DNA of 64,000 bases, from assembly GCA_964424105.1 (NCBI GenBank), contig CAYRHJ010000036.1, positions 76,569 through 140,568 on the forward strand, written 5' to 3'. Both the position numbers and the translations under genes were made by a program. This document shows positions 45,017-53,546 of this stretch, in pieces (position 1 is the stretch's first letter; each line of letters opens with the position of its first letter). This DNA is from CAYRHJ01 sp964424105. Its GTDB lineage: Bacteria > Planctomycetota > Phycisphaerae > UBA1845. Below the pieces are notes generated by a model. The model was given only the letters and a program-made list of their open reading frames with translations, made no database searches and was not told the origin of the DNA.

Positions 45017-47848
45017 GTGACGAAGGCGGAAACCTTGAAGCCAGCTAACCCACGCATTCTGACGATCAATTGCGGATCGTCGAGCATCAAGTTCGCGCTG
45101 TTCGAGGCCGGCGACTCGTTTCGATGCATTCTGGAGGGCGGCATCGAGCGAATCGCACAGCCGGAGGCCGCCTTACGGGCAAAGGGTTTGAACGGGGCGG
45201 ACAACTCTTCGCAATCAGTGACGGCGCCGGATCACACGGCGGCGGTGAACGCTCTGATGGATTGGATTGAGGAACGCAGCGGACGTGATGTATTGACCGC
45301 GGTGGGACATCGCGTTGTGCACGGCGGGCCGAAGTATTGCAAGCCGCAGCGAATCACAGCGGAACTGGTAAAGGAGCTTCACCGGCTCAGTCCCTTCGAT
45401 CCTGAACACCTGCCAGCGGAGATCCTTTTGGTCGAGGCGTTTGATCGCCGATTTCCTGGCTTGCCTCAGGTTGCGTGTTTTGACACGGCATTTCATCACG
45501 ACCTGCCGCGCGTGGCCCGGATATTGCCAATTCCGCGTCGCTACGAAGCTCTGGGGGTGAGGCGATACGGCTTTCACGGGTTATCGTATGCGTTTCTCAT
45601 GGAAGAGCTGGACCGCCAGGTCGGAACGGAAGCCGCGCAGGGCCGGGTCATCCTCGCCCACCTCGGCAACGGCGCGAGCCTGGCGGCGGTCCATCGCGGT
45701 AAGCCTGTAGACACGAGCATGAGTTTCACCCCGACCGCCGGGGTACCCATGAGCACTCGGTCCGGCGATCTCGATCCTGGGCTGGTTTGGTATCTGGCGT
45801 ACACGGAACAAATGAGCGCGAAGCAATTCAACGAGATGGTCAATTCCCAGTCCGGGCTGCTCGGGATATCTGAAACCAGTTCAGACATGCGCGACTTGTT
45901 GAAGTGCGAAGCGCAGGACATGCGGGCGGCCGAGGCGGTCGAGCTGTTTTGTTATCAGGTCAAGAAATGGATCGGTTCCTTCGCAGCGGCATTGGGCGGA
46001 TTGGACACGCTTGTGTTCGCCGGCGGAATCGGAGAGAACGCGCCAATCATTCGCACCCGAATTTGCGATGGGCTTGGATTTCTTGGCATCCAACTCGAAG
46101 AAGAGCGAAACGCAGCGAACGAAGGCGTGATTTCGGCGGCTACCGGCGGCGCAGCGGTCCGCGTCATTCACACGGACGAAGGACGCATGATTGCCACGAT
46201 GGTGTCCCACGTACTTGGCCTTGGCATGGCCGCCACACTCGATGCGGTGGTCGCCGAGATTGGACGCATCCAAACCAACGCCCGCGCCAACGGATTCAAG
46301 ACACGGCCGCTCTGGCCGATGATCATCTTGCGTTCACCGAAGGGATGGACTGGCCCGAAAGTGATCGATGGCAAACCGACCGAGGGCACGTTCCGTTCGC
46401 ATCAGGTGCCGATGGGCGATATGAGCCATCCGGGCCACGTGAAGATCCTGGAAGAATGGCTTCAGAGCTATCGCCCGCAAGAGTTGTTCGACCAGACAGG
46501 CAAGCTATGTTCCGAACTCGCGGAACTCGCCCCCAAAGGCGAGCGTCGCATGAGCGCCAATCCCCACGCCAACGGCGGCCGCTTGTTAGAGGACCTGCGT
46601 CTGCCGGATTTCCGCGAATTCGCAATGGAAGTCGCATCGCCCGGAGCGGTGAACGGCGAGGCAACGCGCGTTCAAGGCCAGTTCATCCGCGACGTCGTCA
46701 AACTCAATCCCACGAACTTTCGTGTGTTCAGTCCGGACGAGGTGAATTCAAACCGTTGGGGCGCCTTGTTTGAAGTAACGAATCGTTGTTCGACCGCGGA
46801 AATTCTTCCCGGTGATGATCACGTCGCACCTGATGGCCGCGTGATGGAGATATTGAGCGAGCATCAATGCGAGGGCTGGCTCGAAGGGTATCTGCTGACC
46901 GGCCGTCACGGCTTCTTCTCATGCTACGAGGCGTTTATCCACATCGTGGACTCGATGTTCAACCAGCACGCCAAGTGGCTGGACGTCGCGCGTGGGATTC
47001 CGTGGCGTCGGCCCATTGCTTCGCTGAACTACCTGCTGTCGTCGCACGTGTGGCGGCAGGATCACAACGGCTTCAGTCATCAGGACCCTGGCTTCATTGA
47101 TGTCGTAGCCAACAAGAAAGCGTCAGTTGTTCGCATCTATTTGCCGCCCGATGCGAATACGTTGCTGTCCGTAACGGACCACTGCCTTCGAAGCCAGGAC
47201 TATGTGAACGTGATCGTGGCCGGGAAGCAACCCACTCCGCAGTGGCTCGACATGGATGCGGCGGTTCGGCATTGCACCGCGGGCATCGGAATCTGGCCAT
47301 GGGCAAGCAACGACCTGGGCGGCCAGCCGGATGTCGTGATGGCGTGCTGCGGAGACACGCCCACGCTGGAAACCCTGGCCGCTGTCGATTTGTTGCGACA
47401 GCATTGTCCCGAGTTAAAGGTCCGGGTGATCAACGTAGTCGATTTGATGAAACTACAGCCGCAAAGCGAACACCCCCACGGAATAAATGACAATGAATTC
47501 GATGTGCTCTTCACCAAGGATAAACCGATCATCTTCGCTTTTCACGGCTATCCGACCCTGATTCATCGGCTTACATATCGCCGCACCAATCACCGGAATC
47601 TTCATGTGCGCGGTTTTAAGGAAGAAGGCACGACCACGACGCCGTTTGATATGGTGGTGCACAACGACATGGACCGCTTCCACCTCGTCGCCGACGTGAT
47701 AGATCGCGTGCCTGCTCCGGGTCGACGCGCCGCCTATGTCAAACAATTCATCCGGGACAAACTCATCGAACACAAGCAGTACATCGAAAAGCATGGCGAG
47801 GACATGCCGGAGATCCGTAGCTGGAAGTGGGATCTGCCCCATGAATAA
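45017..47848 (+). CDS. Chimera: acetate kinase fused to C-terminal phosphoketolase
   Basis: 943 residues. Residues ~12-400 are a complete acetate kinase: TINCGSSSIKFALFE, GHRVVHGGPKY, FDTAFHHDLP, RYGFHGLSYAF, HLGNGASLAAV, and GGIGENAPIIR. From ~403 the sequence is xylulose-5-P/fructose-6-P phosphoketolase: WPMIILRSPKGWTGPK, EGTFRSHQVP, then the middle and C-terminal domains to RRTNHRNLHVRGFKEEG and TTTTPFDMVVHNDMDRFHLV. Only ~541 of ~790 XFP residues are present; the first ~250, including N-terminal thiamine-pyrophosphate contacts, are gone. The kinase half looks active (acetyl-P + ADP to acetate + ATP); the phosphoketolase half probably not. GTG start, divergent from gnd'-'zwf. Confidence 0.9.
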   Translation: MTKAETLKPANPRILTINCGSSSIKFALFEAGDSFRCILEGGIERIAQPEAALRAKGLNGADNSSQSVTAPDHTAAVNALMDWIEERSGRDVLTAVGHRVVHGGPKYCKPQRITAELVKELHRLSPFDPEHLPAEILLVEAFDRRFPGLPQVACFDTAFHHDLPRVARILPIPRRYEALGVRRYGFHGLSYAFLMEELDRQVGTEAAQGRVILAHLGNGASLAAVHRGKPVDTSMSFTPTAGVPMSTRSGDLDPGLVWYLAYTEQMSAKQFNEMVNSQSGLLGISETSSDMRDLLKCEAQDMRAAEAVELFCYQVKKWIGSFAAALGGLDTLVFAGGIGENAPIIRTRICDGLGFLGIQLEEERNAANEGVISAATGGAAVRVIHTDEGRMIATMVSHVLGLGMAATLDAVVAEIGRIQTNARANGFKTRPLWPMIILRSPKGWTGPKVIDGKPTEGTFRSHQVPMGDMSHPGHVKILEEWLQSYRPQELFDQTGKLCSELAELAPKGERRMSANPHANGGRLLEDLRLPDFREFAMEVASPGAVNGEATRVQGQFIRDVVKLNPTNFRVFSPDEVNSNRWGALFEVTNRCSTAEILPGDDHVAPDGRVMEILSEHQCEGWLEGYLLTGRHGFFSCYEAFIHIVDSMFNQHAKWLDVARGIPWRRPIASLNYLLSSHVWRQDHNGFSHQDPGFIDVVANKKASVVRIYLPPDANTLLSVTDHCLRSQDYVNVIVAGKQPTPQWLDMDAAVRHCTAGIGIWPWASNDLGGQPDVVMACCGDTPTLETLAAVDLLRQHCPELKVRVINVVDLMKLQPQSEHPHGINDNEFDVLFTKDKPIIFAFHGYPTLIHRLTYRRTNHRNLHVRGFKEEGTTTTPFDMVVHNDMDRFHLVADVIDRVPAPGRRAAYVKQFIRDKLIEHKQYIEKHGEDMPEIRSWKWDLPHE

Positions 47849-49163
47849 GTTCATGCAACTCTGGAGCAATCTGCGGTCGAGCTTTTGGTTCTTGCCCTCG
47901 CTGATTGTCGGGTTCAGTATTGCTCTTGCGGTAGCGTTGATCGAAGCAGACTCCACCGAAAGCGACCGATGGCTCGCCCGGTGGCCGCGCCTGTTTGGGG
48001 CCGGGGCGGAAGGCGCGCGCGGGATGATGTCCACGATTGCCGGTTCGATGATGACCGTGGTGGGCGTCACGTTCTCCATGATCCTGGTGGTGCTGGCGCT
48101 GGCTTCGAGCCAATACACCTCGCGCATCCTGCGGAACTTCATGCGCAGCCGCGTCACGCAGGTCGTGCTCGGGATCTTCGCCGGCGTTTTCACTTATAGC
48201 CTGATCGTATTGCGCACCATTCGTAGCGGTGACGAGGGCGCATTTGTTCCAAGCTTGGCGGTATTCTTCGGTTTCGTGCTGGCGCTCGGAGGTGTTGGCG
48301 CCCTCATGTTCTTCATTCATCACATCGCCTCCTCGATCCAGGCCTCCAGCATCATCGCCTCGGTCGCTCAGGAAACCATCGCGGCCATTGACCGGCTGTT
48401 TCCGGAACAACTTGGACAAGGGCCGGGCGAAGACGATGATGAGCAGCCGTTAGGCCCTTCAGCCGAGCGGAAGTGGCGAGCCGTCCCGGCCAGGAGGAGC
48501 GGCTATATCCAGAGCGTGAATGACGCAGCCCTCCTGCGCTTGGCGCGAGATAACAAAACCATCGTGCGGATGCAGCACGGCATCGGCGAGTTCGTTGTCG
48601 AGAACACGCCGCTGGCCTCACTCGCTTTGGAAGACCCGCCGGATCAGGAGACGATAGCCGCCCTTCAGGCAATTTTCAGCATCAGCCGCCACCGCACGGT
48701 GGAACAGGACGCGGCCTTCGGCATCAGGCAGATCGTGGATGTGGCGTTGAAAGCACTCTCCCCCGGCATCAACGACACAACCACGGCCGTGACGTGCGTG
48801 GATTATCTGACGGTGATTCTGGCGCGACTAGCGCCTCGCCAAATCCCCTCATCGCGCCGCTACGAGGAAGGGGTACTGCGCGTGATCGCCAAAGGCCCGA
48901 GCTTCGAACACTTGCTGGCCGAATCGTTCGACCAGATTCGAACCAACGCCAAAGGCGATGTCGCGATTATGTCGCGGATGCTCGACGCCCTTCAAACCAT
49001 TGCCACTTTGACGGCCAGCCCACACCGCCGGCGGGCGATTGGCAAACAAGTGCAATGGATCGCCGAGTTGGCCGAGCGTGCCGTCGAGTCCACCCATGAC
49101 CGTGCGAGAATCGACACGAAGTCGGCGCGCGTGTGCGAATCGCTCCAAGCCGAGCCGGCATAG
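47841..49163 (+). CDS. DUF2254 membrane protein
   Basis: 440 residues from the ATG at 47841, which overlaps the stop of the ackA-'xfp gene. Four hydrophobic segments in the first ~180 residues (FWFLPSLIVGFSIALAVALI; MTVVGVTFSMILVVLALA; VVLGIFAGVFTYSLIVL; LAVFFGFVLALGGVGALMFF) with the family pattern ASSQYTSRILRNFMRSRVTQ, then a soluble cytoplasmic domain with DVALKALSPGINDTTTAV. This is DUF2254, function unknown. Translational coupling to the acetate kinase and position before the ATPase operon suggest membrane energetics or ion handling, but that is inference. Confidence 0.9.
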   Translation: MNKFMQLWSNLRSSFWFLPSLIVGFSIALAVALIEADSTESDRWLARWPRLFGAGAEGARGMMSTIAGSMMTVVGVTFSMILVVLALASSQYTSRILRNFMRSRVTQVVLGIFAGVFTYSLIVLRTIRSGDEGAFVPSLAVFFGFVLALGGVGALMFFIHHIASSIQASSIIASVAQETIAAIDRLFPEQLGQGPGEDDDEQPLGPSAERKWRAVPARRSGYIQSVNDAALLRLARDNKTIVRMQHGIGEFVVENTPLASLALEDPPDQETIAALQAIFSISRHRTVEQDAAFGIRQIVDVALKALSPGINDTTTAVTCVDYLTVILARLAPRQIPSSRRYEEGVLRVIAKGPSFEHLLAESFDQIRTNAKGDVAIMSRMLDALQTIATLTASPHRRRAIGKQVQWIAELAERAVESTHDRARIDTKSARVCESLQAEPA

Positions 49164-49211
49164 TTCCGAGGGAAGGGAAGGAAAACAGGCGATGGATAGG
49201 CGGGAGCAACC

Positions 49212-50636
49212 ATGAAGAAAAACCCCAGTCCCTCAAACCTTGGTACGGTGGTCTCTGTGCGCGGCAGTGTTGTAGACATACGGTTCGATGCGCGTTTACC
49301 ACCCATCTACTCGTTGCTGCACGCGAAGGAGGGGAAAATCGCCATCGAGGTTTTGGCACAACTCGATGCGCGTCGCGTGCGCGGCATCGCGTTGACTCCG
49401 ACGCAGGGCCTCGCCCGCGGCATGGCGGTGGAAGACTCGGGCGGGCCGTTGAAGGCGCCGGTCGGCAAGGGAGTTCTGTCGCGAATGTTTGACGTTTTCG
49501 GGAACGCCATCGACCGCCAAGCGGCGCCGACAGATGTCCAATGGCGCACCGTCCATCGAGCCCCGCCGCCGCTGGCACGGCGCTCCACCAAATCCGAAGT
49601 CTTCGAAACGGGCATCAAGGTCATCGATGTGCTCTTGCCGCTGGAGCGCGGCGGCAAGGCGGGCCTGTTCGGCGGCGCGGGCGTGGGTAAGACAGTATTG
49701 CTCACCGAAATGATCCACAACATGATTGGCCAGCACGAGGGGGTCAGTCTGTTTTGTGGCATAGGCGAACGCTGTCGCGAGGGCGAGGAACTTTACCGTG
49801 AGATGAAGGAAGCCGGCGTGCTGCCGCACATGGTGATGGTTTTCGGCCAGATGAACGAGCCCCCCGGCAGCCGTTTCCGCGTGGGTCACGCCGCGCTGAC
49901 GATGGCTGAGTATTTTCGGGACGACGAGCGGCGCGATGTGCTACTGCTGATCGACAATATTTTCCGCTTCATCCAGGCCGGTTCTGAGGTGTCCGGTTTG
50001 ATGGGGCAGATGCCGTCACGCCTTGGTTATCAGCCCACGATGGGCACCGAGTTGTCGCGACTGGAGGAACGTATCGCCAATACCGACACTGGCGCCATCA
50101 CCTCAATCCAGGCGGTGTACGTTCCAGCGGACGATTTCACCGATCCTGCGGCGGTGCATACTTTCTCGCATCTCTCCGCGTCGATCGTGCTCTCGCGCAA
50201 GCGGGCAAGCGAAGGCCTTTACCCGGCCATTGATCCGCTGCAATCCAGTTCCAAGATGGCCACACCGGGCATCGTTGGTGAACGGCATTATCTCCTGGCA
50301 CAGGAAATCCGGCGGACGCTCGCGCAATACGCTGAACTCAGGGACATCATCGCCATGCTCGGTCTTGAGCAGCTTTCGCCGGAGGACCGCAACGTAGTCG
50401 CCCGCGCCCGCCGGTTGGAGCGGTTTCTCACCCAGCCCTTTTACACCACCGAACAGTTCACCGGCCTCAAGGGAAAGCTCGTCAGCTTGAAGGACGCGCT
50501 GGACGGCTGCGAACGAATCCTGCGCGATGAATTGAAAGACTATCCCGAGAGCGCGCTCTACATGATCGGGACGGTGGAGGAGGCGAAGACGAAGGCCAAG
50601 TCGAAACAACAACCCAACCCTCAAACAGTGGTCTAA
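49212..50636 (+). CDS. atpD: N-type F-ATPase beta subunit
   Basis: Catalytic subunit of the F1 part. P-loop GGAGVGKTVLLTEM, catalytic Glu in GIGERCREGEELYREM, Walker B LLLIDNIFRFIQAGSEVSG, and the adenine-pocket region YPAIDPLQSSS. 474 residues. It opens an operon in the order atpD-C-Q-R-B-E-F-A-(two genes)-G, which is the hallmark order of N-ATPases, a horizontally spread F-ATPase type that lacks a separate delta gene. The substitution IGERCREGEEL (GERTREGNDL in standard enzymes) fits that branch. GGGAG lies before the ATG. Confidence 0.96.
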   Translation: MKKNPSPSNLGTVVSVRGSVVDIRFDARLPPIYSLLHAKEGKIAIEVLAQLDARRVRGIALTPTQGLARGMAVEDSGGPLKAPVGKGVLSRMFDVFGNAIDRQAAPTDVQWRTVHRAPPPLARRSTKSEVFETGIKVIDVLLPLERGGKAGLFGGAGVGKTVLLTEMIHNMIGQHEGVSLFCGIGERCREGEELYREMKEAGVLPHMVMVFGQMNEPPGSRFRVGHAALTMAEYFRDDERRDVLLLIDNIFRFIQAGSEVSGLMGQMPSRLGYQPTMGTELSRLEERIANTDTGAITSIQAVYVPADDFTDPAAVHTFSHLSASIVLSRKRASEGLYPAIDPLQSSSKMATPGIVGERHYLLAQEIRRTLAQYAELRDIIAMLGLEQLSPEDRNVVARARRLERFLTQPFYTTEQFTGLKGKLVSLKDALDGCERILRDELKDYPESALYMIGTVEEAKTKAKSKQQPNPQTVV

Positions 50637-50637
50637 C

Positions 50638-51045
50638 ATGCCGCCACCGATACTCATGAACCTTAAGATCTTGCTTCCGTTCCAAATATTCGCCGAAAAA
50701 ACCGGCGTTTCGCGCATTGTCACGGAGACTCGCGAGGGTTCGTTCGGACTCCTGCCGCGCCGACTCGATTGCGTAGCGGCGCTCGCGCCCGGGATTCTGA
50801 TCTATGAAAACGAAGCGGAGGGCGAGGTCTACGTGGCCGTCGATGAGGGCGTACTGATCAAGACCGGCTTGGACGTGCTCGTCTCCGTGCGCAACGCAAT
50901 TGCCGGAACAGACCTCGGCCAACTGCGCGAGGCGGTGGTGCGGGAGTTCCTGAACCTGAACGAATGGGAGCAGAGCGTCCGCTCAGTGATGACGAAGATG
51001 GAGAGCGGTTTCATTCGCCGCCTCGTGGAATTGCATCATGAGTGA
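50638..51045 (+). CDS. atpC: N-type F-ATPase epsilon subunit
   Basis: Beta-sandwich epsilon subunit of the central stalk: MNLKILLPFQIFAEKTGVSR, REGSFGLLPRRLDCVAALAPG, YVAVDEGVLIKTG, then the helical C-terminus ending RLVELHHE. 135 residues; ATG at 50656 is an alternative start that removes six residues. It follows atpD by one base and overlaps atpQ by 8 nt. Confidence 0.9.
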   Translation: MPPPILMNLKILLPFQIFAEKTGVSRIVTETREGSFGLLPRRLDCVAALAPGILIYENEAEGEVYVAVDEGVLIKTGLDVLVSVRNAIAGTDLGQLREAVVREFLNLNEWEQSVRSVMTKMESGFIRRLVELHHE

Positions 51046-51376
51046 CGAACTTGGGAATCGACCATTGAAGCCGAAGTCGCCGCTCAGTCATGTGGTCGGT
51101 GCCAAGGCCGCGCGCAAGCTCAAGGCGCGACGCCACGTCACGCGCACCGTCTGGTTTGGCTTGGGCATGATGGGACTGATCGGCTGGTCAGTGGCGATTC
51201 CGACGCTGCTCGGCGCGGCGCTAGGTATCTGGCTGGACAATCGCCATCGAGGAAGCCATTCCTGGACGCTCATGCTGCTGGTCATCGGTCTGCTCGTCGG
51301 CTGTCTGAATGCGTGGCATTGGGTTGCCAGGGAAGACAAGGCCATGCGCGAGGAACAGGAAGATGACGATGATTGA
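51038..51376 (+). CDS. atpQ: N-ATPase AtpQ (AtpI-like) membrane protein
   Basis: 112 residues with two hydrophobic helices (FGLGMMGLIGWSVAIPTLLGAALGIWL and LMLLVIGLLVGCLNAWHWV), a basic N-terminus and acidic tail EEQEDDDD. This is the AtpI-like first small membrane gene of N-ATPase operons; AtpI-type proteins help assemble the c-ring. It overlaps atpC and atpR at its two ends, showing tight coupling. Confidence 0.85.
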   Translation: MSDELGNRPLKPKSPLSHVVGAKAARKLKARRHVTRTVWFGLGMMGLIGWSVAIPTLLGAALGIWLDNRHRGSHSWTLMLLVIGLLVGCLNAWHWVAREDKAMREEQEDDDD

Positions 51377-51680
51377 GACTCTGAAACTGGTGCTGGCATT
51401 GGGAGTAGGAGGCGGGCTCGGTGCAATGTTTTTCGGCGGCCTTTGGTGGACAGTGCGAAGGGGCCTTTCGTCGAAACGGCCGGGTTGGTGGTTTTTCAGC
51501 AGCCTGTTCCTACGCATGAGCGTTGCTCTAGCTGGGTTTTACTTTGTCTCCGGGGGGCATTGGGAGAGGCTGCTGGCGTGTCTATTCGGATTTGTTATGG
51601 CACGCCTTATGGTGACGCGGCTCACCCGAACAGCGGAAGAGCCAACTTCCTGGTCACAGGAGGCCAGCCATGCGACTTAG
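51363..51680 (+). CDS. atpR: N-ATPase AtpR membrane protein
   Basis: From the ATG at 51363, 105 residues with three hydrophobic segments (LKLVLALGVGGGLGAMFFGGLWW; FFSSLFLRMSVALAGFYFVSG; LLACLFGFVMARLMV) and the family trait of a membrane Arg (LRMSVAL, MARLMVTR). AtpR is found only in N-ATPase operons and is thought to form a subcomplex with AtpQ. It overlaps atpQ by 14 nt and atpB by 11 nt. Confidence 0.85.
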   Translation: MTMIETLKLVLALGVGGGLGAMFFGGLWWTVRRGLSSKRPGWWFFSSLFLRMSVALAGFYFVSGGHWERLLACLFGFVMARLMVTRLTRTAEEPTSWSQEASHAT

Positions 51681-52365
51681 TCCTGACGAGATCATTTTCT
51701 GGCAACAAGGTGTTTTCAAACTCAACGCCACCATAATGTTCACGTGGGGATTGATGCTCGTGCTGGCCGTCGGTTCAAAACTCATCACGCGCAAACTTTC
51801 CATCGGCCTGAAGCGATCCCGCTGGCAGAACCTTCTGGAAATTGTCGTCACTGCTATCGAGAAACAAATCGAAGAAGTTGGCTTAAGTCAGCCGCGGAAA
51901 TACCTCGGCTTCCTGGGCACGCTCTTTCTGTTTGTCGCCGCCGCCAGTCTCTGCACGATCATTCCCGGCTACGAGCCGCCCACCGGATCGCTCTCGACCA
52001 CCGCTGCACTGGCGATGTGCGTGTTTGTGGCCGTGCCGTTATTCGGCAGCGAGGAGCGAGGCGTGGGCAACTATCTCAAGTCCTATGTGAAGCCGACGTT
52101 CATCATGCTGCCGTTTAACATCATCAGCGAGCTGTCGCGCACGCTGGCCCTGGCCGTCCGTTTGTTCGGCAACATGATGAGCGGGGCGATGATTATCGGA
52201 ATTCTGCTGACTATCACGCCCTTCATCTTCCCGATCGTCATGACGGCTCTCGGCCTGCTCACCGGCATGGTGCAGGCCTACATCTTCTTTATCCTGGCCA
52301 CGGTTTACATCGCGGCCGCTACGCGCGTCCGTATACCCAGACCCGAATCCGATGAAAAACGCTGA
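51670..52365 (+). CDS. atpB: N-type F-ATPase a subunit
   Basis: Membrane stator of the ion channel. The key arginine lies in ELSRTLALAVRLFGNMMSG, and the C-terminal helices read MTALGLLTGMVQAYIFFILATVYI. 231 residues. The N-terminal region LSPDEIIFWQQGVFKLNATIMFTW is typical of the N-type a subunit. It overlaps atpR. Confidence 0.94.
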   Translation: MRLSPDEIIFWQQGVFKLNATIMFTWGLMLVLAVGSKLITRKLSIGLKRSRWQNLLEIVVTAIEKQIEEVGLSQPRKYLGFLGTLFLFVAAASLCTIIPGYEPPTGSLSTTAALAMCVFVAVPLFGSEERGVGNYLKSYVKPTFIMLPFNIISELSRTLALAVRLFGNMMSGAMIIGILLTITPFIFPIVMTALGLLTGMVQAYIFFILATVYIAAATRVRIPRPESDEKR

Positions 52366-52396
52366 GACATGAACCGCGACAAAAAGAGGAGAAACT

Positions 52397-52687
52397 ATGG
52401 ATAACATGACAATCATCGCAGTGGCATCCATTGTCACCGCCGGCATCACGACCGCTTTCGGTACGATGGCACCTGCGCTTGGCGAGGGGAAGGCGGTCTC
52501 GACCGCTCTGAGCTCTCTGGCCCAGCAGCCTGATGCCTCCGCTACCATCACGCGGACCCTCTTCGTCGGACTTGCGATGATCGAGTCCACGGCTATCTAC
52601 TGCTTTGTGGTCTCGATGATTCTCATTTTCGCAAACCCGTTTTGGAATCACGTCATCGCCGCAACCACCGAGGTAGCAGGAAAGTAG
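52397..52687 (+). CDS. atpE: N-type F-ATPase c subunit (predicted Na+-binding)
   Basis: 96-residue hairpin that forms the rotor ring. The ion-site helix reads AMIE63S64T65AIY68, and Glu30 (PALGE30GKA) takes the place of the Gln in Na+-ATPases such as that of Ilyobacter. The set Glu30, Glu63, Ser64, Thr65, Tyr68 is the Na+-ligand pattern reported for N-ATPases, so Na+ is the predicted coupling ion. The loop is LAQQPDA. A strong GAGGAG eight bases before the ATG fits the high copy number of c. Only six bases separate the TAG from atpF. Confidence 0.93.
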   Translation: MDNMTIIAVASIVTAGITTAFGTMAPALGEGKAVSTALSSLAQQPDASATITRTLFVGLAMIESTAIYCFVVSMILIFANPFWNHVIAATTEVAGK

Positions 52688-52691
52688 ACCT

Positions 52692-53546
52692 ATGCTGATT
52701 GACTGGTTCACCGTCGGCGCGCAAGTGCTTAACTTCCTCATCCTCGTATGGTTGATGAAGCGCTTTCTCTATAAGCCTATTGTCAACGCCATCGACGCCC
52801 GGGAGAACCGGATCGCCGCGGAAATCGCGACTGCTGACGCCACCAGGGCCGAAGCACAAAAGGAACGTGACGAATTCGAGCACAAGAACAAGGAGTTCGA
52901 CCAGCAGCGCGCCGCACTCCTGAGCAAGGCGACGGACGAAGCGAAGACCGAACGTCAGCGGCTTCTGGACGAAGCGCGGAACGCGGCCGATGCCTTGCGT
53001 GACAAGCAACAGGAAACGCTGAGAAACGATGTCCATTACCTGAATCAGGCCATCAGTCGACGAACCCAGCAGGAAGTGTTTGCCATCGCGCGAAAGGCCT
53101 TGACGGATCTCGCCACGGCGAGTCTGGAAGAACGCATGAGCGAGGTGTTCACTCGCCGCTTGCGGGAAATGGACGGCAAGGCAAAAGAAGGCCTCGCCGA
53201 GGCCCTTAACGCAGCGTCTGGGCCCGCGCTCGTGCGCAGCGCGTTTGACCTGCCTACGGAGCAACGCGCGACGATACAGAATGCCATCAACGAGACCTTC
53301 TCGGCTGAAATCCATGTGCGGTTCGAGACCGCTCCGGACCTGGTCAGCGGCATCGAACTTACAACGAATGGACAAAAAGTAGCGTGGACCATCGCGGATT
53401 ACCTCGCGTCACTGGAAAAGAGCGTCGGTGAACTGCTGACTGAGCAGTTCAACCGCCGAGCCAAACCTGGGCCCAAACCAAGCGCCAAAGCCGATCGCAA
53501 ACCGAAATCCGGGACCGAACTTGATGCTCCCGAGGAGGCGAAATGA
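52692..53546 (+). CDS. atpF: N-type F-ATPase b subunit with extended C-terminus
   Basis: Membrane anchor (WFTVGAQVLNFLILVWLMKRFLY), then a long coiled coil (RAEAQKERDEFEHKNKEFDQ; LLDEARNAADALRDKQQE). After ~160 residues follows a globular part with HVRFETAPDLVSGIELTTNG and VAWTIADYLASLE, which resembles the C-terminal half of the delta subunit. At 284 residues it is nearly twice a normal b subunit and probably supplies the delta role, since the operon has no atpH. The tail is Lys/Pro-rich. ATGA overlap with atpA. Confidence 0.9.
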   Translation: MLIDWFTVGAQVLNFLILVWLMKRFLYKPIVNAIDARENRIAAEIATADATRAEAQKERDEFEHKNKEFDQQRAALLSKATDEAKTERQRLLDEARNAADALRDKQQETLRNDVHYLNQAISRRTQQEVFAIARKALTDLATASLEERMSEVFTRRLREMDGKAKEGLAEALNAASGPALVRSAFDLPTEQRATIQNAINETFSAEIHVRFETAPDLVSGIELTTNGQKVAWTIADYLASLEKSVGELLTEQFNRRAKPGPKPSAKADRKPKSGTELDAPEEAK

